DNA of 50,811 bases from contig NZ_RCUX01000015.1 of the NCBI RefSeq assembly GCF_003667565.1, positions 1 to 50,811 of the forward strand, read 5' to 3'. The translations under genes were made by a program, and so were the position numbers. The notes beneath the pieces were generated by a model. That model did not search any database and was not told the DNA's origin. It saw only the letters and a list, made by a program, of their open reading frames with translations. This document shows positions 41,034 through 48,816 of the stretch, one piece after another. Every line of letters starts with the position of its first letter. Within the stretch, counting starts at the first letter, position 1. This stretch comes from Mycetocola tolaasinivorans. Its GTDB lineage: Bacteria > Actinomycetota > Actinomycetes > Actinomycetales > Microbacteriaceae.

Positions 41034-41924
41034 GTGACTTTCAACCCCAACTCGGACATCAGCGGCACCAACGTGAAGCGTGCCGGTCGCGGCCGCACCA
41101 CGGGGATCGCGGTGGGCGGTGGCGGAATCGGCCTGGTGCTGATCTTCCTCATCGCCCAGCTGGGTGGCGTGGATCTGTCCGGCTTCCTGGGTGGCACGCA
41201 GGTGGCCGAGCCCGGCGCGATCACCGGGCAGAGCCTTGAGGGGTGCAAGACCGGTGCCGACGCCAACGCCAACGTGGACTGCCGGATGGCGGGGGCCGCG
41301 GCCTCCCTCGATCCCTACTGGGCGGGCGCCTTCGGAAGCCTGGGCGCGCGTGCCAGCTATCACCGCCCGGGGTTCTCACTGTTCTCCGACTCGGCCTCCA
41401 CCGGCTGCGGCGCGGCCACCAGCGCAACCGGCCCCTTCTACTGCCCGAGCGATGAGACCATCTACATCGACACCTCCTTCTTTGGCCAGCTGAGCTCGCA
41501 GTTTGGTGCCCGTGGCGGCCCCCTCGCCGAGCTCTACATCGTGGCGCACGAGTGGGGGCACCACATCCAAAACCTCGAGGGCACCTTCAACACCGTAGAT
41601 CGCAGCCAGACCGGCCCGACCTCGGGCACCGTCCGGATCGAGCTGCAGGCCGACTGCTACGCCGGCTCGTGGGTCGGTGCGGCCGCGAATGTGCGCGATC
41701 GCGGAGGAAACCGACTGCTGAACCCGCCGACCGAGGAGCAGATCCGGGACGCCCTGGATGCCGCCGCGGCCGTGGGCGACGACCGGATCCAGCAGATGGG
41801 CGGCGGCCAGGTGCACTCCGAGGCCTGGACGCACGGGTCGAGCGATCAGCGCCAGCGCTGGTTCCTCGAGGGATATCGCGGCGGTGCTACCGCCTGTAAT
41901 ACCTTCGATACCGACCGCCTGTAG
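41034..41924 (+). CDS. Neutral zinc metallopeptidase, YpfJ family
   Basis: 296 residues. Short cytoplasmic N-terminus, one helix (about 24-42: TGIAVGGGGIGLVLIFLIAQ), then the extracellular peptidase. The zinc motif is HEWGHH with H172, E173 and H176; the third ligand is probably in RIELQADCYAGSW. FYCPSDETIYIDTSFF is also typical of the YpfJ/neutral zinc metallopeptidase family. Substrates are unknown. GTG start with AAGGAG 7 nt upstream. The paired cysteines (GCKTG, DCRM, TGCG, YCPS) would form disulfides outside the cell. Confidence 0.92.
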   Translation: MTFNPNSDISGTNVKRAGRGRTTGIAVGGGGIGLVLIFLIAQLGGVDLSGFLGGTQVAEPGAITGQSLEGCKTGADANANVDCRMAGAAASLDPYWAGAFGSLGARASYHRPGFSLFSDSASTGCGAATSATGPFYCPSDETIYIDTSFFGQLSSQFGARGGPLAELYIVAHEWGHHIQNLEGTFNTVDRSQTGPTSGTVRIELQADCYAGSWVGAAANVRDRGGNRLLNPPTEEQIRDALDAAAAVGDDRIQQMGGGQVHSEAWTHGSSDQRQRWFLEGYRGGATACNTFDTDRL

Positions 41925-41989
41925 CCCGCCGAGACGACCGTGTTTCCCCTCTCCGGGGCCCCTAACCCGGGAAAACGCATGCCGCCCAA

Positions 41990-41995
41990 TATGCT
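41990..41995 (+). promoter_or_regulatory. Probable -10 element, leaderless esterase gene
   Basis: TATGCT is 6 nt before the ATG at 42002, with only GGGAAG between them. Confidence 0.5.
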
Positions 41996-42001
41996 GGGAA
42001 G

Positions 42002-43036
42002 ATGACCGAACTGTCCTGGGGGCGCCGCCACCCGTTGCTGCGCGTGCTCGCGATCATTCTCGCGATCATCATTGCCCTCGGCACACTCACCTGGACGGCC
42101 TTCAAGGTGAGCCCCTGGCCCTCGGCCCTCGTAGTCCGCTCGATGTTTGATCGCGGCGGCGAGGAGATGAACGCCGCGCTTGATGCCCGGGCCAACCCGC
42201 TGCCGGTGCGGGTCACCACCGACGTGCGATATTCGGAGGGGCGCGATACCGTTCTGGATGTCTACCGTCCGGAGAGCGCGGGAAGCGATCCGCTCCCCAC
42301 GATCGTCTGGATTCACGGCGGCGGGTGGATCTCGGGCGATAAGGGACAGATCGCGAACTACCTGAAGATCCTCGCGAACGAGGGTTTCACCGTGGTGGGG
42401 GTCAACTACACGATCGCGCCCGAGGCGACCTATCCGACGCCGGTGGTACAGACGATGGCGGCGCTGGGCTTCCTGTTCCGTGACGCCGATGAGTGGGGCA
42501 TTGACCCCGACAATATGGTGCTTGCGGGAGACTCCGCGGGCTCGCAGATCGCCGCCCAGACCGCGGCGATCATTACCAATCTCGACTATGCCGAGCAGGT
42601 ATCGATCTCGCCGTCGATTCCCGCCTCCTCGCTGCGCGCCACCGTGCTCGCCTGTGGCGCCTACGACCTCTCCCTCGCCAACGTGGAGGGGCCGTTTGGC
42701 GACTTCCTGAAGACCGTGCTGTGGTCGTACACCGGGCGACGCGACTACGCCTCCGATCCGCAGACCCGCACCGCCTCCGTCCTGAACTATGTGGATCAGA
42801 ACTTCCCGGCGAGCTTCCTCACCGTGGGTAACGCCGACAGCCTCGCCCCACAGTCGGAGGCGATGGCCACGAAGCTCGACGGGCTCGGGGTGCCCGTGGA
42901 TACCCTGTTCTTTCCGAAGGGGTACGAGCCCGCGCTGCAGCACGAGTATCAGTTTGACCTGAGCACCGAGGCGGGCGAGCAGGCGCTCGCCCAGATCGTC
43001 GCGTTTGTGTCCGCGCAGACCGGCCCGCGTCCGTGA
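42002..43036 (+). CDS. Alpha/beta hydrolase (HSL/carboxylesterase type), membrane anchored
   Basis: 344 residues. One N-terminal helix (about 12-36) anchors or exports it. The hormone-sensitive-lipase-type oxyanion motif is H105-G-G-G in WIHGGGWISG, and the nucleophile elbow is G176-D-S-A-G with Ser178. The Asp and His of the triad probably lie in LTVGNADSLAPQS and ALQHEYQFDL. The role is likely hydrolysis of short-chain esters or lipid-like substrates; the precise substrate is not predictable. Its stop overlaps the next gene by 4 bp (GTGA at 43033). Confidence 0.9.
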   Translation: MTELSWGRRHPLLRVLAIILAIIIALGTLTWTAFKVSPWPSALVVRSMFDRGGEEMNAALDARANPLPVRVTTDVRYSEGRDTVLDVYRPESAGSDPLPTIVWIHGGGWISGDKGQIANYLKILANEGFTVVGVNYTIAPEATYPTPVVQTMAALGFLFRDADEWGIDPDNMVLAGDSAGSQIAAQTAAIITNLDYAEQVSISPSIPASSLRATVLACGAYDLSLANVEGPFGDFLKTVLWSYTGRRDYASDPQTRTASVLNYVDQNFPASFLTVGNADSLAPQSEAMATKLDGLGVPVDTLFFPKGYEPALQHEYQFDLSTEAGEQALAQIVAFVSAQTGPRP

Positions 43037-43749
43037 CCGATGCCCTCTCCGGGGACACCGCCGTCTCCCGCACCCTGACGGATTCTCGCGCCCGCTCGCA
43101 CGTGCGGTCCCGACTCGCGCCCACGCTGGGTGCCCTGGGGGCGCTCTGTGCGATTCTCGCGCTCGTGGGTATCTGGGTCATTCGCCTGCGGTTCGCGGCA
43201 CCGGCCTATGTGAGCGAGCTGGGCGGCGACGGGGCACCCGATGCCGGCTGGTTTGCCGTGGCGCTGGGCACGGTGGCGCTCGCCGGCGTCCTGCTGGGCA
43301 CTGCGGACGTCTTGCGCGCGCGGGAAGCGCGGCGGCTGGCTCCGAGCGGCATCCTGGGTGGAGCGCTCCTCCTGGGTGGGCTGTGCCTGATCGTTGCGGG
43401 CTCGGCGTTTCTGGTGGCCACGGTCTATCCGTGTACGGCCGGGTGCCCGGTCCCCGGAAGTGAGCTTCATACTGCGCGCGATACCGTGCACATCACCGCG
43501 GCGATTAGCGGGTTTGCGCTGGTGGCCATCGCGATGCTCATCCAGGCCGTTTCCGGTGTGGATCGCCGTAGCAGGGTGATCGCCTGGGCCTCGGCCGCTG
43601 GAGTAGCGGTGATCGCCGGGGTGGGCGGTTTACTCGCCCTCGCTCACGTGGCCACGAACGTTGGTGCGTGGTGTGAACTGATCGCGACGTCGATCGCGAT
43701 CCTCTGGTGCGCGAGCCGTGGTTTCGCGCGGCGCACCCCCGAACCCTGA
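43033..43749 (+). CDS. DUF998 family membrane protein
   Basis: 238 residues, about six helices. The pattern of paired helices with AGCPVPGSELHTARDTVHIT between TM3 and TM4 fits DUF998, a family of unknown function. GTG start coupled to the esterase stop. The esterase and this protein may act together on membrane lipids, but only gene order supports that. The gene faces a convergent small gene across a hairpin. Confidence 0.75.
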   Translation: MTDALSGDTAVSRTLTDSRARSHVRSRLAPTLGALGALCAILALVGIWVIRLRFAAPAYVSELGGDGAPDAGWFAVALGTVALAGVLLGTADVLRAREARRLAPSGILGGALLLGGLCLIVAGSAFLVATVYPCTAGCPVPGSELHTARDTVHITAAISGFALVAIAMLIQAVSGVDRRSRVIAWASAAGVAVIAGVGGLLALAHVATNVGAWCELIATSIAILWCASRGFARRTPEP

Positions 43750-43758
43750 GCCGCGGTG

Positions 43759-43784
43759 GCCGGGTATCCCGAACGGGTACCGGC
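43759..43784. terminator. Hairpin between convergent genes
   Basis: GCCGGGTA(T)CCC pairs with GGGTACCGGC around GAAC, with one bulged T. It overlaps the stop codon of the minus-strand gene at 43784-43786. Confidence 0.5.
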
Positions 43785-44095
43785 TAACCGGCGAAGTACT
43801 GCGCGATGACGAGCGAGCCGTACCAGAACACCTGGAGCACGCAGAGATAGATGCCGATGAGGCCGAGTACGCGTGCGGCGCGGCGCCGGGCGATGGCGAG
43901 GATGCCGAAGACGAGGCTCAGGATCAGGCAGCCGAGCAGCGCAAAGTTGATGGGTGGCAGTAGGAACAGCACAGGGATCCAGAACATGCCCTCGAGGCCA
44001 CCGGAAACAAACATCGCGGCGGAGAGCAGGGGGAGCACTGCGCCGGTCAGTACCGAGATGATGCCAAAGAAAATCCCGAGTTTCGACTGTTTCAC
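43784..44095 (-). CDS. Small membrane protein, unknown function
   Basis: 103 residues from a GTG at 44095, with GGAGAGG about 6 nt upstream. Three hydrophobic segments: KLGIFFGIISVLTGAVLPLL, the FWIPVLFLLPPINFALLGCL region with the following helix, and VLGLIGIYLCVLQVFWYGSL. An alternative start far upstream (44329) would read through GC-poor sequence that does not look coded. I do not recognise the family. Confidence 0.65.
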   Translation of the reverse strand: MKQSKLGIFFGIISVLTGAVLPLLSAAMFVSGGLEGMFWIPVLFLLPPINFALLGCLILSLVFGILAIARRRAARVLGLIGIYLCVLQVFWYGSLVIAQYFAG

Positions 44096-44497
44096 GTGGT
44101 GCCTCTCCAAATTCCCGAGGCGGTCCCGGAATTGTGTTTCGTGCTGCGTGTCCAGGATAGTACGGGACTCCCTCATTACTCGCTGTGAGCTGGCCGAAGG
44201 GTCCCTGAGTCTGATGGGAATACACCTCTGGGGGGACGGCAATGAGCGCCTCCGATTTTTTCGTCGGGGGACGTGACGGGCCCGGCGTGGCGGGCGTTCG
44301 CCGCGCCCGGCCGCCCAGGAGTTACACACATGTAATTACACACAGGTTGTGGATAACCCTGTGGAGAATGTGGGGGAAACTCACAAGCGGGGGTGGAAAA
44401 CGCCGTGGTTAATGGGGGAAACCTGTGGATAGAGCTGGGGACAGACCCGTGGAGGGGGGACGCGCCCGGGGTGCGAATGGCGTCGTGGTGCTGGAAT
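44096..44497. other. 402-bp non-coding region with DnaA-box-like sites
   Basis: It holds one exact DnaA box (TGTGGATAA, 44348-44356, reverse of TTATCCACA), two one-mismatch copies (TGTGGAGAA at 44360-44368, TGTGGATAG at 44424-44432) and two TTACACACA direct repeats (44322-44330, 44336-44344). These repeats flank a TGTAATTACA palindrome (44331-44340). The right part is G-rich on the plus strand. No dnaA, dnaN, rpmH or parAB gene is visible nearby. Confidence 0.55.
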
Positions 44498-45415
44498 CTA
44501 GGATCGTGCCGTAGCGCGTGTTCTTCCCGAGGCGGGAGCCCGTACCCGCAGTTCGGTCAGGAGACTCAGGCCGATGACACCCAGCCCGATCCAACCCAGA
44601 AGCCCGATGTGCTCGCCCACGATCCAGACGGCCAGCACCGCGGCAACCGCGGGTTCGGAGAGGGTGAGGAGCGTGGCCGTGCTCGCCGGGATCCGCGCGA
44701 GCCCCAACCCAAACAAGACGTACCCGAGGAACATCGGGATTAGCGCCATATAGGCGGTAACGGCGAGCGGTGCGGGGCCCGAAAGGATGGCACGGCCGGT
44801 GGCCAGAAGCACGGGGAGAAGGAGGATCGCGCCGCTGCCAAAGACGATCCCCATCGATGCGGCCCGTTCGGCCCCGTGCAGCATGAGCCGTCGAACAGCA
44901 TAGGAATAGAGCGCGTAGGTGACACCGGCGAGGAGCCCCAGGAGAACCCCGACGGGAATCCGTGTGCCGGCGAGATCCGCCCCGGGAGCCTGGGGAAGGC
45001 AGAGGAGTACACTCCCGGCGATTCCGAGGGCGGCGGCGAGATACCACGGCCTGCGCAGACGGGTGCGATCCGCCACGGCCTCGAGGGCGGCGGCAAAGAG
45101 CGGAGCGGAGGCGAGCGAGATCACGGTTCCGAGGGCCACCCCGCCGAGCCTCATCGATCCGTAGAACGCGAGGGGGTAGATCGCCACCGAGACCGCGCCG
45201 AGCATGATCATTCCGGGCTGGGCACGCAGGGTGCACCATGATCTGCGGAGGCTCGGCAGGGCGATGAGCGCCTGCAGGAGGCCGCCGATTCCCATGGCGG
45301 CTGAACCGATGGCGAGTGCGCCCACCTCGGGTACCAGGCTCGCGGCCGTTCCGGTGGTCCCCCAGAGGAGTGCGGCGGCGAGCACGGCGAGAACGCCGAC
45401 GGTGTGCCGGGTCAC
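44498..45415 (-). CDS. EamA/DMT family transporter
   Basis: 305 residues, ten helices in two repeated halves. The first half begins VLAVLAAALLWGTTGTAASL and the second GLLAGVTYALYSYAVRRLML, each with the EamA pattern; YGSMRLGGVALGTVISLASA and LTLSEPAVAAVLAVWIVGEH are typical of the halves' ends. DMT exporters remove metabolites or toxic compounds. The ATG overlaps the TetR stop (45412-45415), so the regulator and pump form an autoregulated operon. Confidence 0.92.
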   Translation of the reverse strand: MTRHTVGVLAVLAAALLWGTTGTAASLVPEVGALAIGSAAMGIGGLLQALIALPSLRRSWCTLRAQPGMIMLGAVSVAIYPLAFYGSMRLGGVALGTVISLASAPLFAAALEAVADRTRLRRPWYLAAALGIAGSVLLCLPQAPGADLAGTRIPVGVLLGLLAGVTYALYSYAVRRLMLHGAERAASMGIVFGSGAILLLPVLLATGRAILSGPAPLAVTAYMALIPMFLGYVLFGLGLARIPASTATLLTLSEPAVAAVLAVWIVGEHIGLLGWIGLGVIGLSLLTELRVRAPASGRTRATARS

Positions 45416-46005
45416 GCGGTGGTGAGGAGCTGCGCGGCGAGCGCCCGCGAGGTGTGAAGGAGATCTGGTGCGCCGGCGAGGCCCGCGCGGGCCATTGATC
45501 CCTCGAGGAGGAACGACAGGTGCGTGGCGAGGGCGTCCGCCCGCTCCGGGGTGGTGAGCGCGAGGAGTTCCCCGCGCAGAATGCCCTCAACCTCCTCCTT
45601 ATGGGTGCGTACGGCGTGGCGCCCGGCATCTCCCGCGGGCAGTTCCGCCGCCGCATTGAGTAGCCCGCAGCCGCGGAATCCGTGGTCGTAGGCGTCCTCC
45701 GCGTGGTCGATGTAGGCGTCAAACACCGCCAGTATGCGCTCCACGGGGGAGGCGGCGGTGGCCCGACGGGTGGCGTAGAGCGCGAGCCATTCGGCATGAC
45801 GGCGCTCGACGTAGGCTTCCACCAGGGCTGATTTGGACGCGAAGTTGTTGTAGAGGCTCATCTTGGCCACACCGGCCTCGGTGATGATCGCATCAATTCC
45901 CGTGGCGGCAATACCCTCGGTGTAAAAGCGACGGGAGGCTGCGTCCAGAATGCGGTCGTGTGCGGATCCGCGACGCTGGCCGCTGTTTCTTCCCTGGGTG
46001 CCCAT
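45412..46005 (-). CDS. TetR family repressor of the DMT exporter
   Basis: 197 residues. The N-terminal helix-turn-helix is AHDRILDAASRRFYTEGIAA with TGIDAIITEAGVAKMSLYNN (recognition helix AKMSLYNNF). The C-terminal ligand domain carries FRGCGLLNAAAELP, as in the TetR C-terminal 13-type domain. A -10 element (GATACT on the minus strand, 46012-46017) lies 6 nt before the ATG, and a 30-bp palindrome (46018-46047) abuts it. This arrangement indicates autorepression together with the DMT gene; the inducer is unknown. Confidence 0.9.
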   Translation of the reverse strand: MGTQGRNSGQRRGSAHDRILDAASRRFYTEGIAATGIDAIITEAGVAKMSLYNNFASKSALVEAYVERRHAEWLALYATRRATAASPVERILAVFDAYIDHAEDAYDHGFRGCGLLNAAAELPAGDAGRHAVRTHKEEVEGILRGELLALTTPERADALATHLSFLLEGSMARAGLAGAPDLLHTSRALAAQLLTTA

Positions 46006-46011
46006 TGCCCC

Positions 46012-46017
46012 AGTATC
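46012..46017 (-). promoter_or_regulatory. -10 element of the tetR-DMT operon
   Basis: Minus-strand GATACT ends 6 nt before the ATG at 46005, so the message appears leaderless. Confidence 0.5.
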
Positions 46018-46047
46018 GCTTAAATATACCGTACGGTCTAATTAAGC
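46018..46047. promoter_or_regulatory. TetR operator, 30-bp inverted repeat
   Basis: The two 15-bp halves (46018-46032 and 46033-46047) match at 13 of 15 positions around the core ACCGTACGGT, with GCTTAA and TTAAGC ends. It covers the expected -35 and spacer of the tetR promoter, so bound repressor would block RNA polymerase. Confidence 0.8.
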
Positions 46048-46065
46048 GATGTGGGGTTGGCGAGC

Positions 46066-47448
46066 TCAGACCCGGCGCCGGGCGCGTTCACGCACCTTCA
46101 ACGCGCTGAGCACCACCGAGGCGAGGGCGGCGAACACCGCGAGCCACAGCACCCCGGCCGCGGCATCGGCCTGCCCGGCGAGCGAGGCTGCCTCGGCGCC
46201 GAACAGGGCGAACGCCATGCTCACTGCACCGGACCCCGCCGACTGCCCGATGGTGCGGTTGGTGTTGAGCACGGCTGAGGCGGAGGAGGAGAGTTCGAGC
46301 GGGGCGGAGGAGAGCATGTCCCGGTTGTTGGGGCTCTGGAATGTGCCAAAGCCGAGGCCGCAGATGGCGGTGGCGATGAGGATCGGCAGGATCTGCGGGT
46401 TCGGACCCACGAGCGCGAGCATCAGGAGCCCGAGGGTGTAGATCATGAGGCCGATGAGCGCGAGCACGGCGGGGCGAATGCGATCGGCGAGGCGGCCGGA
46501 AATGGGGGCGACGAGGATGATGATCGCCGGCCAGGGGGTGAACAGCAGTGCCGACTGTAGCGGGGTCGCTCCAAACTCGCTCTGGAAGAGGAAGGGCAGG
46601 GCGACGAATGCGATGCCCTGCGCGAAGAACGAGGTCCACGCGGTCAGGACCGCGAGGGAGAAGACACCGTTCCAGAGGCGCGGCGGGATGATCGGGCGCG
46701 TGGCGATCCGCTCATGCCGAATGAACCACGTGGTGAATGCCGCGCCCACCGCGAGGAGTGCGCCCGGCACCCAGATGGTGGCGAGGTCAACGAGCTGACT
46801 GATCCCGAGCAGGAACGCGGCGATGGCGAGGGCGATCAGGATTGACCCGCGGGCATCGAAGTTGCCGCGCTTGGCCGGGGTGCGCGGCAGGAATAGCGCA
46901 CCGAGGGCCACCGAGATGATGCCGATGGGGACGTTGATCAGAAACAGCCAGGGCCAGTCGAGCCCGGCGAGAATGAGCCCGCCGAGGGTGGGGCCGGCGG
47001 CGGTGCCGATGGCGACCGTCATCGCGTTGATGCCCATCACGCTGCCGATGCGTTCGGGGGAGTAGAGGAAGCGGAACATGGGGATCACCGCGGCGATGAC
47101 CATCGCGGATCCGATGCCCTGCACCACGCGGAACGCGATGAGCGTGGTGAGAGTCGGGGCGAGTGCGCAGGCGAGCGAGGCGAGGGTGAACAGCGGCGCA
47201 CCGGCGAGGAAGAGCGTGCGCTGGCCGATCTGGTCGCCGAGGGCGCTCGTCATCGGGACGGCGCAGGCCACCGCGAGGAGGAACGCGGTGGTGACCCACA
47301 CGGTGTCGGACGGGGCCGCGTGCAGCGAGTGGGAGAGCGCGGGAAGCGCGACGTTCACGATCGAGGCGTCGATCGTCGCGGTGAGCTGGCAGAGCAGGAG
47401 CGCGATCATCGCGAGGAGGCGACGCAGCGGGGTGAGGGTGTGGGGCAT
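46066..47448 (-). CDS. MFS drug exporter, DHA2/EmrB-QacA type
   Basis: 460 residues, about 14 helices. Motif D1-like LTATIDASIVNVALPALSHS in TM1, motif A in TSALGDQIGQRTLFLAG, motif B RVVQGIGSAMV, motif C GPTLGGLILAGLDWPWLF. This is a proton antiporter for hydrophobic drugs. The ATG at 47448 begins at the first helix; an upstream ATG at 47508 would add 20 residues. No good ribosome-binding site is seen for either. It lies upstream of, and in the same direction as, tetR-DMT, so the TetR operator region is also its 3' end. Confidence 0.9.
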   Translation of the reverse strand: MPHTLTPLRRLLAMIALLLCQLTATIDASIVNVALPALSHSLHAAPSDTVWVTTAFLLAVACAVPMTSALGDQIGQRTLFLAGAPLFTLASLACALAPTLTTLIAFRVVQGIGSAMVIAAVIPMFRFLYSPERIGSVMGINAMTVAIGTAAGPTLGGLILAGLDWPWLFLINVPIGIISVALGALFLPRTPAKRGNFDARGSILIALAIAAFLLGISQLVDLATIWVPGALLAVGAAFTTWFIRHERIATRPIIPPRLWNGVFSLAVLTAWTSFFAQGIAFVALPFLFQSEFGATPLQSALLFTPWPAIIILVAPISGRLADRIRPAVLALIGLMIYTLGLLMLALVGPNPQILPILIATAICGLGFGTFQSPNNRDMLSSAPLELSSSASAVLNTNRTIGQSAGSGAVSMAFALFGAEAASLAGQADAAAGVLWLAVFAALASVVLSALKVRERARRRV

Positions 47449-47590
47449 GGTCGATTCGCGCTTGATGTTTAGGGTGGCTAACGATTTGATGGGCGAGGCC
47501 CGAAGCACATCCTACGCCCGGGCGGCTGCGTGATTCGTGAGCGAGGGGTGGCGGGTTGTGGCCGGGATCATCGATGCCGCGGGGTTCGTG

Positions 47591-47596
47591 TACGGT
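47591..47596 (+). promoter_or_regulatory. Probable -10 element of the second GNAT gene
   Basis: TACGGT is 6 nt before the GTG at 47603 (another GTG at 47600). No ribosome-binding site is present. Confidence 0.4.
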
Positions 47597-47602
47597 GTTG
47601 TG

Positions 47603-48142
47603 GTGATTGATCCCAGAGCGCTCCCCGCAGATATCTCGCTTCGTGACCTTCGGGAGGGTGACGAGGTCGCGCTCGCCGCTGCCTACGTACGCAATCGCGC
47701 GCACCTTGAGCCCTGGGACCCGGCGCGCAGCGAAGACTTCTATACGGTGGCGCTGCACCACACCGATGTGCGCCGGCAGATCGCGACGCGGGAGGCGGGC
47801 TCGACCTACCCCGTGGTGCTGACCCGCGGTGACGAGATCGTCGGACGCTCGGCGATTACCGGTATCGCGCGCGGCGTCTTCCAGAGTGCCTCGCTCGGAT
47901 ACTGGGTGGATGAGCGCCTGACCGGCCGCGGCGTCGCGACCGCCCTGGTGGGCGAGATGGTGGCTATCGCGCGCGATACGCTCTCGCTGCACCGGCTCGA
48001 GGCGGGCACCCTGCTCCACAACGTGGCCTCGCAGCGCGTGCTGGAGCGCAACGGGTTCGAACGCATCGGGGTGGCGAAGCGCTACCTACTGATCGCGGGG
48101 GAGTGGCAGGACCACGTGCTGTTCCAGCGAATCCTCGGGTAG
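47603..48142 (+). CDS. GNAT acetyltransferase, RimJ-like
   Basis: 179 residues from the GTG at 47603. Order: ISLRDLREGDEVALAAAYVR, NRAHLEPWDPARSEDFY, GRSAITGIARGVFQSASLGY, then WVDERLTGRGVATALVGEMV (acetyl-CoA loop RGVATA), RLEAGTLLHNVASQRVLERN, GFERIGVAKRYL. The NRAHLEPWDP segment is characteristic of RimJ/YdaF-like N-acetyltransferases of ribosomal proteins or small amines. It is divergent from the MFS exporter. A frame from 47537 adds unlikely residues. The stop lies inside a heptamer repeat. Confidence 0.88.
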   Translation: MIDPRALPADISLRDLREGDEVALAAAYVRNRAHLEPWDPARSEDFYTVALHHTDVRRQIATREAGSTYPVVLTRGDEIVGRSAITGIARGVFQSASLGYWVDERLTGRGVATALVGEMVAIARDTLSLHRLEAGTLLHNVASQRVLERNGFERIGVAKRYLLIAGEWQDHVLFQRILG

Positions 48143-48164
48143 CGGGTAGCGGGTAGCGGGTAGA
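48137..48164 (+). repeat. GGGTAGC heptamer tandem repeat
   Basis: Four tandem copies (48137, 48144, 48151, 48158; the last ends GGGTAGA) and further partial copies at 48181-48194. The first copy supplies the TAG stop of the GNAT gene, and the last partial copy supplies a TAGGGT hexamer 6 nt before the methyltransferase ATG. Confidence 0.9.
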
Positions 48165-48189
48165 GGGCACCGGGAGGTTCGGTAGCGGG

Positions 48190-48195
48190 TAGGGT
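48190..48195 (+). promoter_or_regulatory. Probable -10 element of the methyltransferase gene
   Basis: TAGGGT, within the repeat-derived sequence, is 6 nt before the ATG at 48202. Confidence 0.35.
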
Positions 48196-48201
48196 CGGGT
48201 T

Positions 48202-48816
48202 ATGGTTACCCCGCTCTCTCCCATTGAGGCGTATGGCGCGCGTTCTGCCGAGTATGTCGCAGTACTGGGCCATATCGATGCGACGGCCGCCGAGGACCGC
48301 GACCTGCTTCGTACCTGGGCCCGGGGAATCACGGGTGAGGTGCTGGATGTCGGATGCGGGCCGGGCCACTGGACCGAGTATCTGCGCACCGAGGGCGTCG
48401 CGATTGCCGGGATCGACCCCGTGCCCTCGTTTGTGCGGTACGCCAGCGAACGGTATCCCGAGTCTCGTTTTCTGGAGGGTAAGGCCGAACACCTGCCCGC
48501 TGCCGATCGCAGTATCGGGGGCATTCTCGTCTGGTACTCACTGATTCACACGCCGCCAGAGGAGCTGGGTGCGGCGCTCGCCGAGTGTGCCCGGGTGCTG
48601 GTGCCGGGTGGTTCGCTCGCGATCGGGTTCTTTACCGGGCCCGAGATCGCGCCGTTTGATCACGCGGTGGTGACCGCCTATGCGTGGCCGGCGGCGGAGC
48701 TTGCCGCACGGATCGAGTCGGCCGGGTTCGATGTGTTGGAAACGCATGAGCGCACGGATCCCGGTGCGCGTCCGCACGGCGCGATCCTCGCGCGCCGGAG
48801 TGCAGCGCTTGCCTAA
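48202..48816 (+). CDS. Class I SAM-dependent methyltransferase
   Basis: 204 residues. Motif I is VLDVGCGPGHWTEYL, followed by the acidic IAGIDPVPSFVRYA, the LEGKAEHLPAADRSIGGI motif II region and GGSLAIGFFTG. It is a methyltransferase of the UbiE/type 11 class acting on a small molecule; the substrate is unknown. It ends at 48816 directly abutting the stop of the convergent pseudouridine-synthase gene, with no intergenic base. Confidence 0.9.
   Translation: MVTPLSPIEAYGARSAEYVAVLGHIDATAAEDRDLLRTWARGITGEVLDVGCGPGHWTEYLRTEGVAIAGIDPVPSFVRYASERYPESRFLEGKAEHLPAADRSIGGILVWYSLIHTPPEELGAALAECARVLVPGGSLAIGFFTGPEIAPFDHAVVTAYAWPAAELAARIESAGFDVLETHERTDPGARPHGAILARRSAALA

Noticed and set aside
44322..44432. 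Chromosomal origin oriC
   Set aside because: No dnaA, dnaN, rpmH, recF or gyr genes lie nearby; too few boxes to call an origin.
48050..48075. tRNA T-loop-like GGTTCGAAC in the GNAT gene
   Set aside because: No cloverleaf can be drawn around it, and it lies in a well-supported coding region.
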